Below are positions 9,352-18,533 of a stretch of 64,000 nucleotides of DNA, piece by piece. Source of the DNA: CAYNYM01 sp049366815 (GTDB lineage Bacteria; Desulfobacterota; DSM-4660; Desulfatiglandales; HGW-15); the NCBI GenBank assembly GCA_049366815.1, contig JBMNCO010000101.1:1-64000 (forward strand). The letters are read 5' to 3'. The notes below the pieces were generated by a model that was not told the origin of the DNA, searched no databases, and saw only the letters and a program-made list of their open reading frames with translations. Numbering within the stretch: position 1 is the stretch's first letter; every line of letters begins with the position of its first letter. Position numbers and translations under genes: made by a program.

Positions 9352-10497
9352 CTAAAGGATATTGATTCCGAAGAATCCCCGCATCGTGTATCGCAGCCCG
9401 ATGAAAAGGGCCAGGACGATAAAGATAATCTTCAGGACCTTGGCGGGAATATACTTACCTGTCCTTGGACCGATCATGGACCCGATGAAGATCCCGACCA
9501 GTTCCGCGCCGATCAAGGGCCAGTATACCTTGACCCCCGCTAAGACCATGAAATTGAAGATGGCGAAGATCATCCCTATCAAAACCGACAGGGCCGAGGT
9601 CCCGGCCACGACAAACATGGGAAGCCCCACCACGCTGGTCAGGAAGGGGACATAAAGAAAACCGCCGCCTACACCGATAAAGGAGGCGACGGCTGAGATC
9701 ACAAAACCGCCCACAAGGGCCCAGATGGGGCTGAAGGAAAATTTCTGACCGAAAAAGGAGATCTCGGTCTTGACAAGGCTCCACTTCAGGGTCTTGACGC
9801 CTTGATCCCGGATGTCCTTCTTTTCCTTTGCGGCGGCCTCGAAGGCCTTGGCTGCGTCCTGTGCCGCCTTTTTGGAGGCCTGGCCTTTGGGCGTCAGCTC
9901 ATAGAGCATGAAGCCCCCGATCAAGAAAACCACCAAACCAAAATACCCCTGGTACTGCGAAAACTTTATTTTGCCGGCCGTGGTGAAGACAACGAGCAGC
10001 GTAGCCAGCAGGGCGCCTAACCCGAGAAAGAGCCCGAGAGATGTGACCAGCCTCTTCTGCCTCCCATAGTTGACGCTCGAAATCAAGGCTGAAAGGCCCA
10101 CCAGCCAAGAATTGGACACCCTTATGCTGTCTGTGATGAATTTATTCAGATCCGGTGATGTATCCTTGAAGGTTTTGGCATAGGCGCCCAGACCGTAGAT
10201 CGTGATGTGGCCCACACCAGCCATGATGCCGCCGAAGGCCCCGACCGTGGAAAAAATCCATCCGACCCAGATCGCCCAAAGGAACCCTATCCAGAGATTG
10301 AGATCAGGCCCTCCCGGAATCCCCAGAAATCCTTTAGGGGAATCCGGATTGATCTGACCCTTCCCGGTCCCTTGAGGGGCCTTTTCAATCATCTCCGCCA
10401 GGGTATCAGCAGCGACTGCGGTCGATGTGAATAAAGGAGACATCAGAATCCCGAACATCACAGCCATACAGATAGCCCATTTCCATCTTCCTCTCAT
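9352..10497 (-). CDS. TauE/SafE-family transporter (putative sulfite/sulfonate exporter)
   Basis: 381 residues. A signal-like N-terminus (about 1-29) is followed by a Pro/Gly-rich segment, then TauE/SafE membrane halves, each with a Gly-rich motif (VGAFGGIMAGVGH and FIGVGGGFLYVP). The halves are separated by a charged Ala/Lys-rich cytoplasmic loop (about 205-240). The family moves sulfite, sulfoacetate or related anions across the inner membrane; in sulfur-metabolising anaerobes long versions like this are common. Start ATG 10497 follows GGAGGTGAATA. The substrate is inferred, not shown. Confidence 0.8.
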   Translation of the reverse strand: MRGRWKWAICMAVMFGILMSPLFTSTAVAADTLAEMIEKAPQGTGKGQINPDSPKGFLGIPGGPDLNLWIGFLWAIWVGWIFSTVGAFGGIMAGVGHITIYGLGAYAKTFKDTSPDLNKFITDSIRVSNSWLVGLSALISSVNYGRQKRLVTSLGLFLGLGALLATLLVVFTTAGKIKFSQYQGYFGLVVFLIGGFMLYELTPKGQASKKAAQDAAKAFEAAAKEKKDIRDQGVKTLKWSLVKTEISFFGQKFSFSPIWALVGGFVISAVASFIGVGGGFLYVPFLTSVVGLPMFVVAGTSALSVLIGMIFAIFNFMVLAGVKVYWPLIGAELVGIFIGSMIGPRTGKYIPAKVLKIIFIVLALFIGLRYTMRGFFGINIL

Positions 10498-11070
10498 TAT
10501 TCACCTCCCTAAGAAAATAGTTAACAGCAGAAATTGAACCGCCCTTGACTTAAGCCGAAACATCTTGTTCAAGAGATACATACAGGCTTGACCTTCCTTC
10601 GCAAAAGGCATATTCTGATTTCCGAGGAGGTGCATAGGACCTATCCCCTTATTTTTATTTACCACCATACATAACGACAAGTCAACTCTCACGCCACAGA
10701 TCACGATGAATTTTTTTCTAATCGGGCAAGGCTGAGAGATGATAATTTTCAGTCCGCTGTAACCAGTCAAACACCAAGCGAACGTCACGGGTAAGTTGTC
10801 TCATTTTATGCAACGCTGCATATCCCTTTGCATTTGATCATGCCTTTATTCAAATGGTGGATATGAGGTTGAGGACGGATGGGGACAATAACATCCCAAC
10901 TTCTTGCCAAAAGATGTATTCTTTTTTTATAGTATAAAGATATCTTTTATCCATTGCAATCACAGATCCCGTCTTTGCTGTAACCTGAGTTTGGAAGCTG
11001 TAAACACACAGCCGAAGTGAAATTTTTGGTCCTTACTAAACTCAATTTAATCTAATATGGAGGGCACGCC
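10498..11070. other. 573-bp divergent intergenic region
   Basis: It separates the leftward TauE gene from the rightward molybdoenzyme. Two palindromes stand out in an AT-rich setting: TATGCA-acgc-TGCATA (10807-10822) and AAAGATATCTTT (10937-10948). Either could be a regulator site. I see no gene with a believable start and no riboswitch I recognise. Confidence 0.4.
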
Positions 11071-13869
11071 ATGGATTCAGAATTAATGAAAACCAGAGCA
11101 AAACGGTACCAGTTTCTATCGACGCTCTATCGCGATGAGATACCGATAGACCTGATAAGCGCCATGCAACGGCCTGAATTTCAGGAGGGTCTCAACGAGG
11201 CCGTGACCGGTTGCGGATTTATCGATCTCATGAGCGGTGCCAAACGCATGACCGAATTTCTTCAAAGCGGCCCGCCTCAAGAGCTTTACCAGCAGTTGCG
11301 CTTTGATTATGCAGACTTGTTTTTAAACGCCGGTCCAAACCCCGTGTTTCCCTATGAGTCCGCCATAAGGAGCGGAGAACCGGTGGTCATGCAGGAATCG
11401 GTATTTGACCTGAGGAAATACTTCCGAAAGGCAGGGGTCCACAAGAATCCCGACTACAAGGATCTCGAAGAGCACATCGCCGTGCAGATGGAACTCTTGC
11501 GCTATCTTCTGGATCGGCGCAATGACGAACTCTATCTGGACTTTTTCAAAAACAGATACTGCAAATGGGTCCCTGCCTTTTGTGATCAACTGATGGCCTC
11601 CGCGCCTGCTGAGAACAGTTTTTACCAGGGTCTCGCCGCCTTTACCCGGGGCGCCCTCATGTGCGAAAGCCTCAGGATCGAAGGTTTCACCAAAGGGGAG
11701 GAAACCACCAAAAAGATGTTGCCCGCCGTTGATTCGCTGGGCCTTGACCCCGGGTACATTACCCTGGCAGAGGGTGCTGCCGACCCCGAACCTGACAAGA
11801 CTGTGGCAACCCACTGTTATACCTGCGGGGCACTCTGCGGGATGACGGCCAAGTTCAAGGACGGGGTGCTCGTCGCCACCAGCGGGCTGCAGGATGATCC
11901 CAAAGGCGGCGGCCGGTTGTGTCCCAAAGGGGCCGTCGCTCCCAAACACCTCTACTCGGCCTACAGGCTCAAGAGTCCGCTCATCAAAGAAAATGGAAGG
12001 TTTCGAAAGGCAAGCTGGGACGAGGCCCTGGATCGCGTGGTTGAGGCCCTGAACACGATTGATCACGGCAAGTTCGGCTATATGAGAGGAAACGACTGGG
12101 CCAACAATATTCACGAGGCCCTCTTCGACCATCTGGGCTGTCCCAAGACCACCCACCGTCCCATGTGCGACAACGCAAACCGCATGGCCAATGAAAAGAA
12201 CCTGAACGACAAGCGGCCCTGGATCAACTATCAGGAATCAGATTACATCCTTCACTTCGGGATGAACGAACTCGCCACCTCCTACAGCCAGAGGAAAACC
12301 GCAGAGCTCCGAGCCGCAGTCAAGCGAGGGGCCAAGCTCGTGGTCTTCGACCCCCGCCGCTCTGAGACGGCGGCACTGGCCACGGAATGGGTGCCTGTCA
12401 AACCTTCCACGGACGGCGCCGTGGCCATGGCCATGGCCTATGTCATCATATCCCAGGACCTCTATGACAAGGACTTTGTAGAGAACTGGACCTACGGGTT
12501 CGAGGAATTCAAAAACCGTGTCCTGGGTCAAGAAGACGGGCAGGTGAGGGACACTGAATGGGCAAGCCGGATCAGCGGTGTCCCTGCTGAGACCATTGAA
12601 CGTATTGCCCTGGAGTTCGCCGCCTCAAAAAACAAGGGCTGCATCTCATGGACCGGCCTGGCCCAGACCCATAACGGCATGTACGGAACGGCCGCCATCC
12701 AGGCCCTGAACGCCCTCTGCGGCACCTTTGACGCGCCGGGCGGTCCCAGCCTTCCTTTCAAGCGGAAACTGAAATCCCCCTGGGGACAAGGCCAGGAAAA
12801 GCCGCCTGCAGGAAAAGCCCCCAAACTCAACGCCTTCGGCATCTGGTCAGGCTGGGCCCCGGCCTATCTCCTGGCGGACGTAGAGGCCGGAAAATTGAAG
12901 GCCATGATCAATTACTATGGCGATCCGGTCTTGTCCTGGGGCAACCAGGAAGCCATCACCAGGGCCATTGAAAAGATGGACTTCGTGGCCACCATCGACG
13001 CCTTTATGTGCAATACCGCCGTGATCAGCGACGTGGTCCTCCCGGATGCCACCTGGATGGAACAGAGCCAGATCAAGGCGGACTGGATGTACGAGGCCTT
13101 CATCGCCTATTATGCGCAACTCGTTCCCCCCATGTACGACACGAAAACCATGTTCCAGATCACGGTGGAGCTTGCTGAAAGGCTCGGGCTCGGAGACTAC
13201 TTCCCCTGGAAGAGCACCGAGGAAGCCGAACGCAACCAACTGGCCGGCACCCCCTGGTCTTATGAAGAACTCAAGGCAAAGGGCTTCATTCTCACAGATC
13301 CCGCGGAGTATCACAAATACAGGAAATGGGGGTCTTTCAATGTCCCTGAGGGTTATGGATCTTCGGGTAAGACCTCCACAGGAAAATACAATTTCCTCAA
13401 TACCGTCGCCCAAGAAAAGGGAATCGATCCCCTGCCCGACTACAAGGAACCGGAAGGCGATCTTTTACCCGACAAGGATTACCCCTTCATTTTTGGAAAC
13501 TTCCGTTTCTTCCTCCACGAGCACTCCTCCACATTCAACAACATACAGCTTATGAAGTCCCACGGGTCCAATCCTCTCTGGATCAACACGCTGGACGCCC
13601 GGAGACTGGGGATTGGTGAAGGGGACAGGGTGCGGCTCGAGTCCCCCTGGGGTGAGGTGGAGATGAAGGCCCATCCCACTTGGGATATCATGAGCGGAGT
13701 GCTGGCATCCGGTGGAGGGTTCGGACATATCCGGGGACTGGAAGGAGATCCCAAATATCCCCAGTTCAGGGGCACCAACGCCCCGGGGATCATGAAACCC
13801 AATTGTGCGGAGAACGTGGGGGGAACGCCCCTGCTCAAGTACATAAAGACACGGGTGGAAAAGGTCTGA
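11071..13869 (+). CDS. TorD-type chaperone fused to a bis-MGD molybdopterin oxidoreductase
   Basis: 932 residues. Positions 1 to about 205 are an all-helical TorD/DmsD/NarJ chaperone domain (note FNAGPNPVFPYES-like region, 83-97, actually LNAGPNPVFPYES). From about 245 a DMSO-reductase-family catalytic subunit begins: 4Fe-4S ligands C249, C252, C256 and C284, then a candidate Mo/W ligand C366 in HRPMCDNANR, and a C-terminal MopterinGDP-binding barrel from about 800. Such chaperones are normally separate proteins that bind the signal peptide of the enzyme. Here no Tat signal exists, so the enzyme should be cytoplasmic. No FeS or membrane subunit is adjacent. The substrate is unknown; C-ligated relatives include polysulfide and thiosulfate reductases. 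ATG 11071 follows GGAGG. Confidence 0.85.
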   Translation: MDSELMKTRAKRYQFLSTLYRDEIPIDLISAMQRPEFQEGLNEAVTGCGFIDLMSGAKRMTEFLQSGPPQELYQQLRFDYADLFLNAGPNPVFPYESAIRSGEPVVMQESVFDLRKYFRKAGVHKNPDYKDLEEHIAVQMELLRYLLDRRNDELYLDFFKNRYCKWVPAFCDQLMASAPAENSFYQGLAAFTRGALMCESLRIEGFTKGEETTKKMLPAVDSLGLDPGYITLAEGAADPEPDKTVATHCYTCGALCGMTAKFKDGVLVATSGLQDDPKGGGRLCPKGAVAPKHLYSAYRLKSPLIKENGRFRKASWDEALDRVVEALNTIDHGKFGYMRGNDWANNIHEALFDHLGCPKTTHRPMCDNANRMANEKNLNDKRPWINYQESDYILHFGMNELATSYSQRKTAELRAAVKRGAKLVVFDPRRSETAALATEWVPVKPSTDGAVAMAMAYVIISQDLYDKDFVENWTYGFEEFKNRVLGQEDGQVRDTEWASRISGVPAETIERIALEFAASKNKGCISWTGLAQTHNGMYGTAAIQALNALCGTFDAPGGPSLPFKRKLKSPWGQGQEKPPAGKAPKLNAFGIWSGWAPAYLLADVEAGKLKAMINYYGDPVLSWGNQEAITRAIEKMDFVATIDAFMCNTAVISDVVLPDATWMEQSQIKADWMYEAFIAYYAQLVPPMYDTKTMFQITVELAERLGLGDYFPWKSTEEAERNQLAGTPWSYEELKAKGFILTDPAEYHKYRKWGSFNVPEGYGSSGKTSTGKYNFLNTVAQEKGIDPLPDYKEPEGDLLPDKDYPFIFGNFRFFLHEHSSTFNNIQLMKSHGSNPLWINTLDARRLGIGEGDRVRLESPWGEVEMKAHPTWDIMSGVLASGGGFGHIRGLEGDPKYPQFRGTNAPGIMKPNCAENVGGTPLLKYIKTRVEKV

Positions 13870-13937
13870 TCAAGGGTGTCCTAACCGGGAACAAGAGGGG
13901 CATTGTCTCAGGAAAAATCCTTTTGTGACACTGATGC

Positions 13938-13978
13938 AAAGAGGCCGGATCAGATAAAGATCCGGCCTCTTTCTTTGG
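13938..13978 (+). terminator. Intrinsic terminator after the TorD-molybdoenzyme gene
   Basis: AAAGAGGCCGGATC (13938-13951) pairs with GATCCGGCCTCTTT (13959-13972) around a 7-nt loop and is followed by CTTTGG. It separates the molybdoenzyme transcript from pdxA. Confidence 0.85.
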
Positions 13979-14064
13979 TTCAAAAGAATCAAAGGCCATT
14001 GACAGTGCAAGGTCAAAAACAGATAATTCCACCACTTCCCATTTTTACAATCCAAGGAGGACCC

Positions 14065-15072
14065 ATGCGCGACCTTCCAACCATCGGCATCACAATGGGC
14101 GACCCTTCCGGCATCGGCCCGGAAATCATCCGGAAGGCCTTGACCGACAGAGACATCCACGAGATCTGCCGCCCTGTGGTTTTTGGGGATGCGGGCGCAA
14201 TACTGGAGGCCCCGGGAGGTCATTCCGACCTTGTGATCCGTGAGATCACCTCTCCCCAAGAGGCCGAAGGCAGCCCCGGGCATATCGACATCCTGCCCCT
14301 CTCGGAGCTCAATGCGAAGGACAGGGCCCCGGGCAAGCCATCTTCGGCGGGGGGGAAGGCCATGGTGAGTTTCATCCTTCAGGCCGTGGCAAGTGCCCTT
14401 AAGGGAGATATCGCAGGGATGGTCACCGGCCCCATCAGCAAGGTCCTGATGCAGGAGGCGGGCTACGCCTTTGAGGGGCATACGCAACTGATCGCACAAC
14501 TCACGCACGCCGAGGAATATGTGATGATGCTGGCAGGAGACAGGCTCAGGGTCTGCCTCGCGACTATTCACTGCGCCCTCAAGGATGTCCCGAACCTCCT
14601 GGAACTGAACGGTGTGTACAGGACCATCGCCGTGACAGCCCGGGCCCTCAGGGTGGATTTCGGAATCCCGTCCCCCCGTCTTGCCGTCGCGGCCCTCAAT
14701 CCCCATGCGGGGGAGGCCGGGCTCTTCGGCCGGGAGGAGGAGGACATCATCATACCGGCCGTCACACGGGCCCGAAACGAGGGATTTGAGGTCGAGGGGC
14801 CCTTCCCGGCGGATACCCTCTTTTTCAAGGCGGCCTCCGGAGGATTCGACGCCGTCATCGCCATGTATCACGACCAGGGGCTGATCCCTCTGAAGCTCCT
14901 CCACTTCTCCGATGCCGTGAACGTCACCCTTGGGCTCCCCATCGTGAGGACCTCCGTGGACCACGGCACGGCCTATGACATTGCGGGCAAGGGCAAGGCC
15001 GATCCATCGAGCCTCAAGGCCGCCGTGCGGATGGCCGTCCGGATGGCCGAAAATCGACGGAAATCCATTTGA
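14065..15072 (+). CDS. pdxA: 4-hydroxythreonine-4-phosphate dehydrogenase
   Basis: 335 residues. GITMGDPSGIGPEI at the N-terminus, FEGHTQL, MYHDQGL (metal-binding His) and RTSVDHGTAYDIAG are PdxA signatures. The enzyme oxidises 4-phosphohydroxy-threonine with NAD for pyridoxal phosphate synthesis, using a divalent metal at the dimer interface. The frame is open from 13903, but ATG 14065 with AAGGAGG 4 nt upstream and the family N-terminus decide the start. uvrA begins 3 nt after the stop, so the two are co-transcribed. PdxA2-type paralogues with sugar-acid roles exist; the lone context does not exclude that. Confidence 0.9.
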   Translation: MRDLPTIGITMGDPSGIGPEIIRKALTDRDIHEICRPVVFGDAGAILEAPGGHSDLVIREITSPQEAEGSPGHIDILPLSELNAKDRAPGKPSSAGGKAMVSFILQAVASALKGDIAGMVTGPISKVLMQEAGYAFEGHTQLIAQLTHAEEYVMMLAGDRLRVCLATIHCALKDVPNLLELNGVYRTIAVTARALRVDFGIPSPRLAVAALNPHAGEAGLFGREEEDIIIPAVTRARNEGFEVEGPFPADTLFFKAASGGFDAVIAMYHDQGLIPLKLLHFSDAVNVTLGLPIVRTSVDHGTAYDIAGKGKADPSSLKAAVRMAVRMAENRRKSI

Positions 15073-15075
15073 ATC

Positions 15076-17907
15076 ATGACCGCTGACAGCATCAAGATAA
15101 GGGGGGCAAGGCAGCACAACCTCAAAAACATCTCACTGGACATCCCCAGAAACAAGCTGGTGGTCATCACCGGGCTTTCCGGTTCCGGGAAGTCGTCCCT
15201 GGCCTTTGACACCATCTATGCCGAAGGTCAGAGGCGGTATGTAGAATCCCTTTCGGCCTATGCCCGCCAATTCCTTGAACAGATGGACAAGCCCGATGTG
15301 GACTCCATCGAAGGGCTCTCCCCGGCCATTTCCATCGAGCAAAGGTCCACCAGCCGCAATCCCCGTTCCACTGTGGGGACCGTGACGGAAATCTATGACT
15401 ATCTCAGGCTCTTGTTCGCCAGGGTCGGCCGCCCCCACTGCCCGCAGTGCGGACTGGAGATTTCGTCTCAGACCACACAGCAGATCGTGGATCAGATCAC
15501 CGGAATGAAGGAAGGCACGAGGGTGCAGATCCTCGCCCCGCTGGTGGAGGGGAAAAAAGGGGAATACCTCCAACTGTTCCGACGGCTCCGAAAAGATGGT
15601 TTCACCCGCATCAAGGTGGACAACGAGATACGTCTCCTGGACGAGGAGATCTGTCTCGACAAGAACAGGAAGCACACCATCAGCGTGGTCGTCGATCGAC
15701 TGGTGATCAAGGAAGGCATCAGGCGTCGTCTCACGGATTCCATGGAACTCACCCTGGATCTCTCGGACGGAAAGGCCATGGTGGACATTCCGGGCGAAGG
15801 TGAGATCCTCTTCAGCCGGAAGGCGGCCTGCACAAGGTGCGGCATCAGTATCCCGGAACTGACGCCCCAGATGTTCTCCTTTAATAACCCCCACGGGGCC
15901 TGCCCCGAGTGCAGTGGTCTCGGCACCAAACGATACTTCGATCCAGATCTGATCGTCCCGGACCCCTCTATTCCTCTGAAGGAAGGGGCACTGGCGCCCT
16001 GGGGAAAACGGATCTCGGGGTACTACTATCAGATGCTCCTGGCCGTATGCCGCCACTACCATGTGGATGCCTACACGCCTTTCGAGGATCTGCCCCAAAA
16101 AATTCAGGATATCTTTATTTACGGGTCCGGCGAAGAGGAAATCACCTTCAACCTGGAAGGCGGCACCCACAAGCACGTCTTCAAGCGCCCCTTTGAAGGG
16201 GTTATTCCCAACCTGGAAAGACGCTATCGGGAAACGGAATCCTATCAGGTCCGGGAAGACATGGACAAATACCTGAGTATGCGCCCCTGCCCCGCCTGCA
16301 ACGGCGCAAGGCTGCAACCCGTCAGCCTGGCAGTGAAGGTCGGCAACCGGCCCATTCATGAAATCACCGCCCTTTCCGTTGAAAAGGCCCATGAATTCTT
16401 TCAGGATCTGGCTCTCAGCCCCAGGGAGACCCATATCGGAGACAGGCTCCTGAAGGAGATCAGGAATCGCCTCGGCTTTCTCAAGAGCGTAGGTCTCGAC
16501 TATCTCTCCATTGACCGACCCTCCGGGACCCTTTCCGGCGGCGAAGACCAGCGGATCAGACTGGCCACTCAGATCAGCTCAGGCCTGGCCGGCGTGCTCT
16601 ATGTCCTGGACGAACCCAGCATCGGTCTGCACCAGAGGGACAATCTCCTCCTTCTGGACAATTTGAGACGATTGAGGGACCTGGGCAATACGGTCCTCGT
16701 GGTGGAGCACGACGCGGAGACCATCCTGTCCTCGGATCATGTCATTGATATGGGGCCCGGTGCGGGTCTAAAGGGAGGACAGGTCGTCTTCGAGGGGCCT
16801 CCTGAAAGGCTGATGAAGAGCGCGGACTCCCTCACGGGCCGATACCTCTCGGGTGCCCGGCGGATCCCCATTCCCGCCTCCAGACGTTGCGGCAACGGGA
16901 AAAGGCTCATCATTCACGGCGCCAGACAAAACAACCTCAAGGATATCACCGTCGAGATTCCCCTCGGAACCCTCACCTGCGTCACGGGGGTCTCGGGTTC
17001 GGGAAAGAGCAGCCTCATCAATGAAATCCTTTATCCGGCCCTGATTCAGAAGCTATACCGATCCAAGGCCAGAGTAGGGCATGTCAGATCCATCGAGGGC
17101 ATCCGCCATATGGATAAGGTCATCAGCATCGATCAAAGCCCTATCGGACGAACCCCACGGTCCAATCCCGCGACCTACACAGGGGTCTTCACACACATCC
17201 GCGAGCTCTTTGCCATGCTCCCCGAAGCCAAGATGCGGGGGTACAAACCCGGCAGGTTCAGCTTCAATGTCCAGGGGGGACGGTGCGAGGCATGCAACGG
17301 GGACGGCATTATCAGGATCGAGATGCATTTCCTTCCGGATGTCTACGTGACCTGTGAGGCCTGCCGGGGCCTCCGTTTCAACCGGGACACCCTGGAGATC
17401 AGGTACAGGGGCCATCATATTGCAAATATACTGGATATGACCATCAACCAGGCCTACGCCTTTTTTGAAAATGTGCCCAATGTTCGAAACAAACTGAAAA
17501 CCCTCATGGAAGTGGGTCTCGGCTATATCAGACTGGGGCAGTCCGCCACGACCCTCTCGGGAGGAGAGGCCCAGAGGTTGAAACTCTCCAAGGAGCTGAG
17601 CAGAAGGAATACAGGCAAGACCCTCTATCTTCTCGACGAACCCACCACGGGCCTCCATTTTGCGGATATCCAGAAGCTTCTTGAAGTCCTGAACCACCTG
17701 GTGGCGATGAACAACACCGTTGTGGTCATCGAGCACAACCTCGATGTGATCAAAACAGCGGACTACCTCATTGATCTCGGCCCCGAGGGGGGTGACCGTG
17801 GGGGGTATCTGGTGGGCGAAGGGAGCCCCGAGGCACTGGCCTGCGTCGAGGCCTCTTATACAGGGCGCTTTCTCAAGGAGATCCTGGCCGCAGGACAGGA
17901 CCGTTAA
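15076..17907 (+). CDS. uvrA: Excinuclease ABC subunit A
   Basis: 943 residues, normal UvrA length. Two ABC ATPase modules are visible, each with Walker A (GLSGSGKSS near 33-41; GVSGSGKSS in the second half), zinc CxxC modules (for example CPQCG, CPECSG, CEACNGDG and CEACRG) and signature loops. The first signature reads LSGGEDQRIRLA where most UvrA have LSGGEAQRIRLA. UvrA scans DNA for lesions and loads UvrB in nucleotide excision repair. It has little ribosome-binding sequence and starts 3 nt after pdxA, so it probably relies on coupling. It ends at a two-way terminator facing the ATP synthase operon. Confidence 0.97.
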   Translation: MTADSIKIRGARQHNLKNISLDIPRNKLVVITGLSGSGKSSLAFDTIYAEGQRRYVESLSAYARQFLEQMDKPDVDSIEGLSPAISIEQRSTSRNPRSTVGTVTEIYDYLRLLFARVGRPHCPQCGLEISSQTTQQIVDQITGMKEGTRVQILAPLVEGKKGEYLQLFRRLRKDGFTRIKVDNEIRLLDEEICLDKNRKHTISVVVDRLVIKEGIRRRLTDSMELTLDLSDGKAMVDIPGEGEILFSRKAACTRCGISIPELTPQMFSFNNPHGACPECSGLGTKRYFDPDLIVPDPSIPLKEGALAPWGKRISGYYYQMLLAVCRHYHVDAYTPFEDLPQKIQDIFIYGSGEEEITFNLEGGTHKHVFKRPFEGVIPNLERRYRETESYQVREDMDKYLSMRPCPACNGARLQPVSLAVKVGNRPIHEITALSVEKAHEFFQDLALSPRETHIGDRLLKEIRNRLGFLKSVGLDYLSIDRPSGTLSGGEDQRIRLATQISSGLAGVLYVLDEPSIGLHQRDNLLLLDNLRRLRDLGNTVLVVEHDAETILSSDHVIDMGPGAGLKGGQVVFEGPPERLMKSADSLTGRYLSGARRIPIPASRRCGNGKRLIIHGARQNNLKDITVEIPLGTLTCVTGVSGSGKSSLINEILYPALIQKLYRSKARVGHVRSIEGIRHMDKVISIDQSPIGRTPRSNPATYTGVFTHIRELFAMLPEAKMRGYKPGRFSFNVQGGRCEACNGDGIIRIEMHFLPDVYVTCEACRGLRFNRDTLEIRYRGHHIANILDMTINQAYAFFENVPNVRNKLKTLMEVGLGYIRLGQSATTLSGGEAQRLKLSKELSRRNTGKTLYLLDEPTTGLHFADIQKLLEVLNHLVAMNNTVVVIEHNLDVIKTADYLIDLGPEGGDRGGYLVGEGSPEALACVEASYTGRFLKEILAAGQDR

Positions 17908-17920
17908 GAAGGGGAGCAAC

Positions 17921-17955
17921 AAAAAAGGGCCTCCCGATGGGAGACCCTTTTGTAT
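17921..17955. terminator. Bidirectional intrinsic terminator, uvrA / atpE
   Basis: AAAAGGG-c-CTCCC-gat-GGGAG-a-CCCTTTT forms a 12-bp stem with one mismatch and a 3-nt loop. It is flanked by A-runs on the left and T-runs on the right, so it serves both converging transcripts. Confidence 0.85.
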
Positions 17956-17965
17956 GATTTTTCTG

Positions 17966-18346
17966 CTAGCCGCTGATGCCCTTCATGACCGTCTCAAACA
18001 TTCCGCCCAGATCGGGGATCTTTCCCACGAGCATAAAACAGATAACCAGGGCATAAATACAGAGCGACTCGATAAGCGCCAGACCGATAATCATGGTTGT
18101 CATGATCTTGCCGCTGGCCTCGGGATTCCTGGCCGTACCCTGCAGTGCCCCGTTAATGGCATTTCCCATACCAAGACCGGTACCCAGAGCGGCGACGCCG
18201 ATGCCGAAGCCGCAGGCAATCGCAACGCCGAAAAAGGTCCACAGGAACCCTGACGGAATCCCGGCTTCGTCCGCCCCCAAGGCGGTGGACGCCACGCTCA
18301 GGACCAACAAGGCCGCAACAACTCCAATTACTCCTTTTTTCGCCAT
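17966..18346 (-). CDS. atpE: F0F1 ATP synthase subunit c
   Basis: 126 residues from ATG 18346, which has GAGGAGGT upstream; the frame is open to 18412 but that extension is not family-like. Residues 1-24 form a signal-like leader ending ALGAD. Then two transmembrane helices flank the RNPEA polar loop (73-77), with the ion-carrying E93 in helix 2. Ser follows E93 as in Na+ c-rings, but the Gln of the Na+ motif in helix 1 is a Met here, so H+ coupling is more likely (inference). It forms the rotor ring in the membrane. Last gene of atpZ-atpI-atpB-atpE. Confidence 0.93.
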   Translation of the reverse strand: MAKKGVIGVVAALLVLSVASTALGADEAGIPSGFLWTFFGVAIACGFGIGVAALGTGLGMGNAINGALQGTARNPEASGKIMTTMIIGLALIESLCIYALVICFMLVGKIPDLGGMFETVMKGISG

Positions 18347-18533
18347 ACTAACCTCCTCTTGTAATTTAATGCCTTCTTCCAAAAAGCATTGAATAAAAAC
18401 ATCCAGGTGCACGTTCGCGTGTTATTTTTCGGTGCGGGAGTACACCCTGACCTCCCGGAGCGTTCAGTCTCCCTGCGATCATCCATCGGCGGTCTTGGGG
18501 AACTGGCCATGGTTCGAAAACAGAGGGCCTTGA

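Noticed and set aside
10501..10788. 95-codon minus-strand frame upstream of the TauE gene
   Set aside because: No ribosome site, odd composition, occupies the TauE promoter region.
13870..16434. Long minus-strand frames opposite pdxA and uvrA
   Set aside because: Antisense to clear genes, no motifs, biased composition; shadows.
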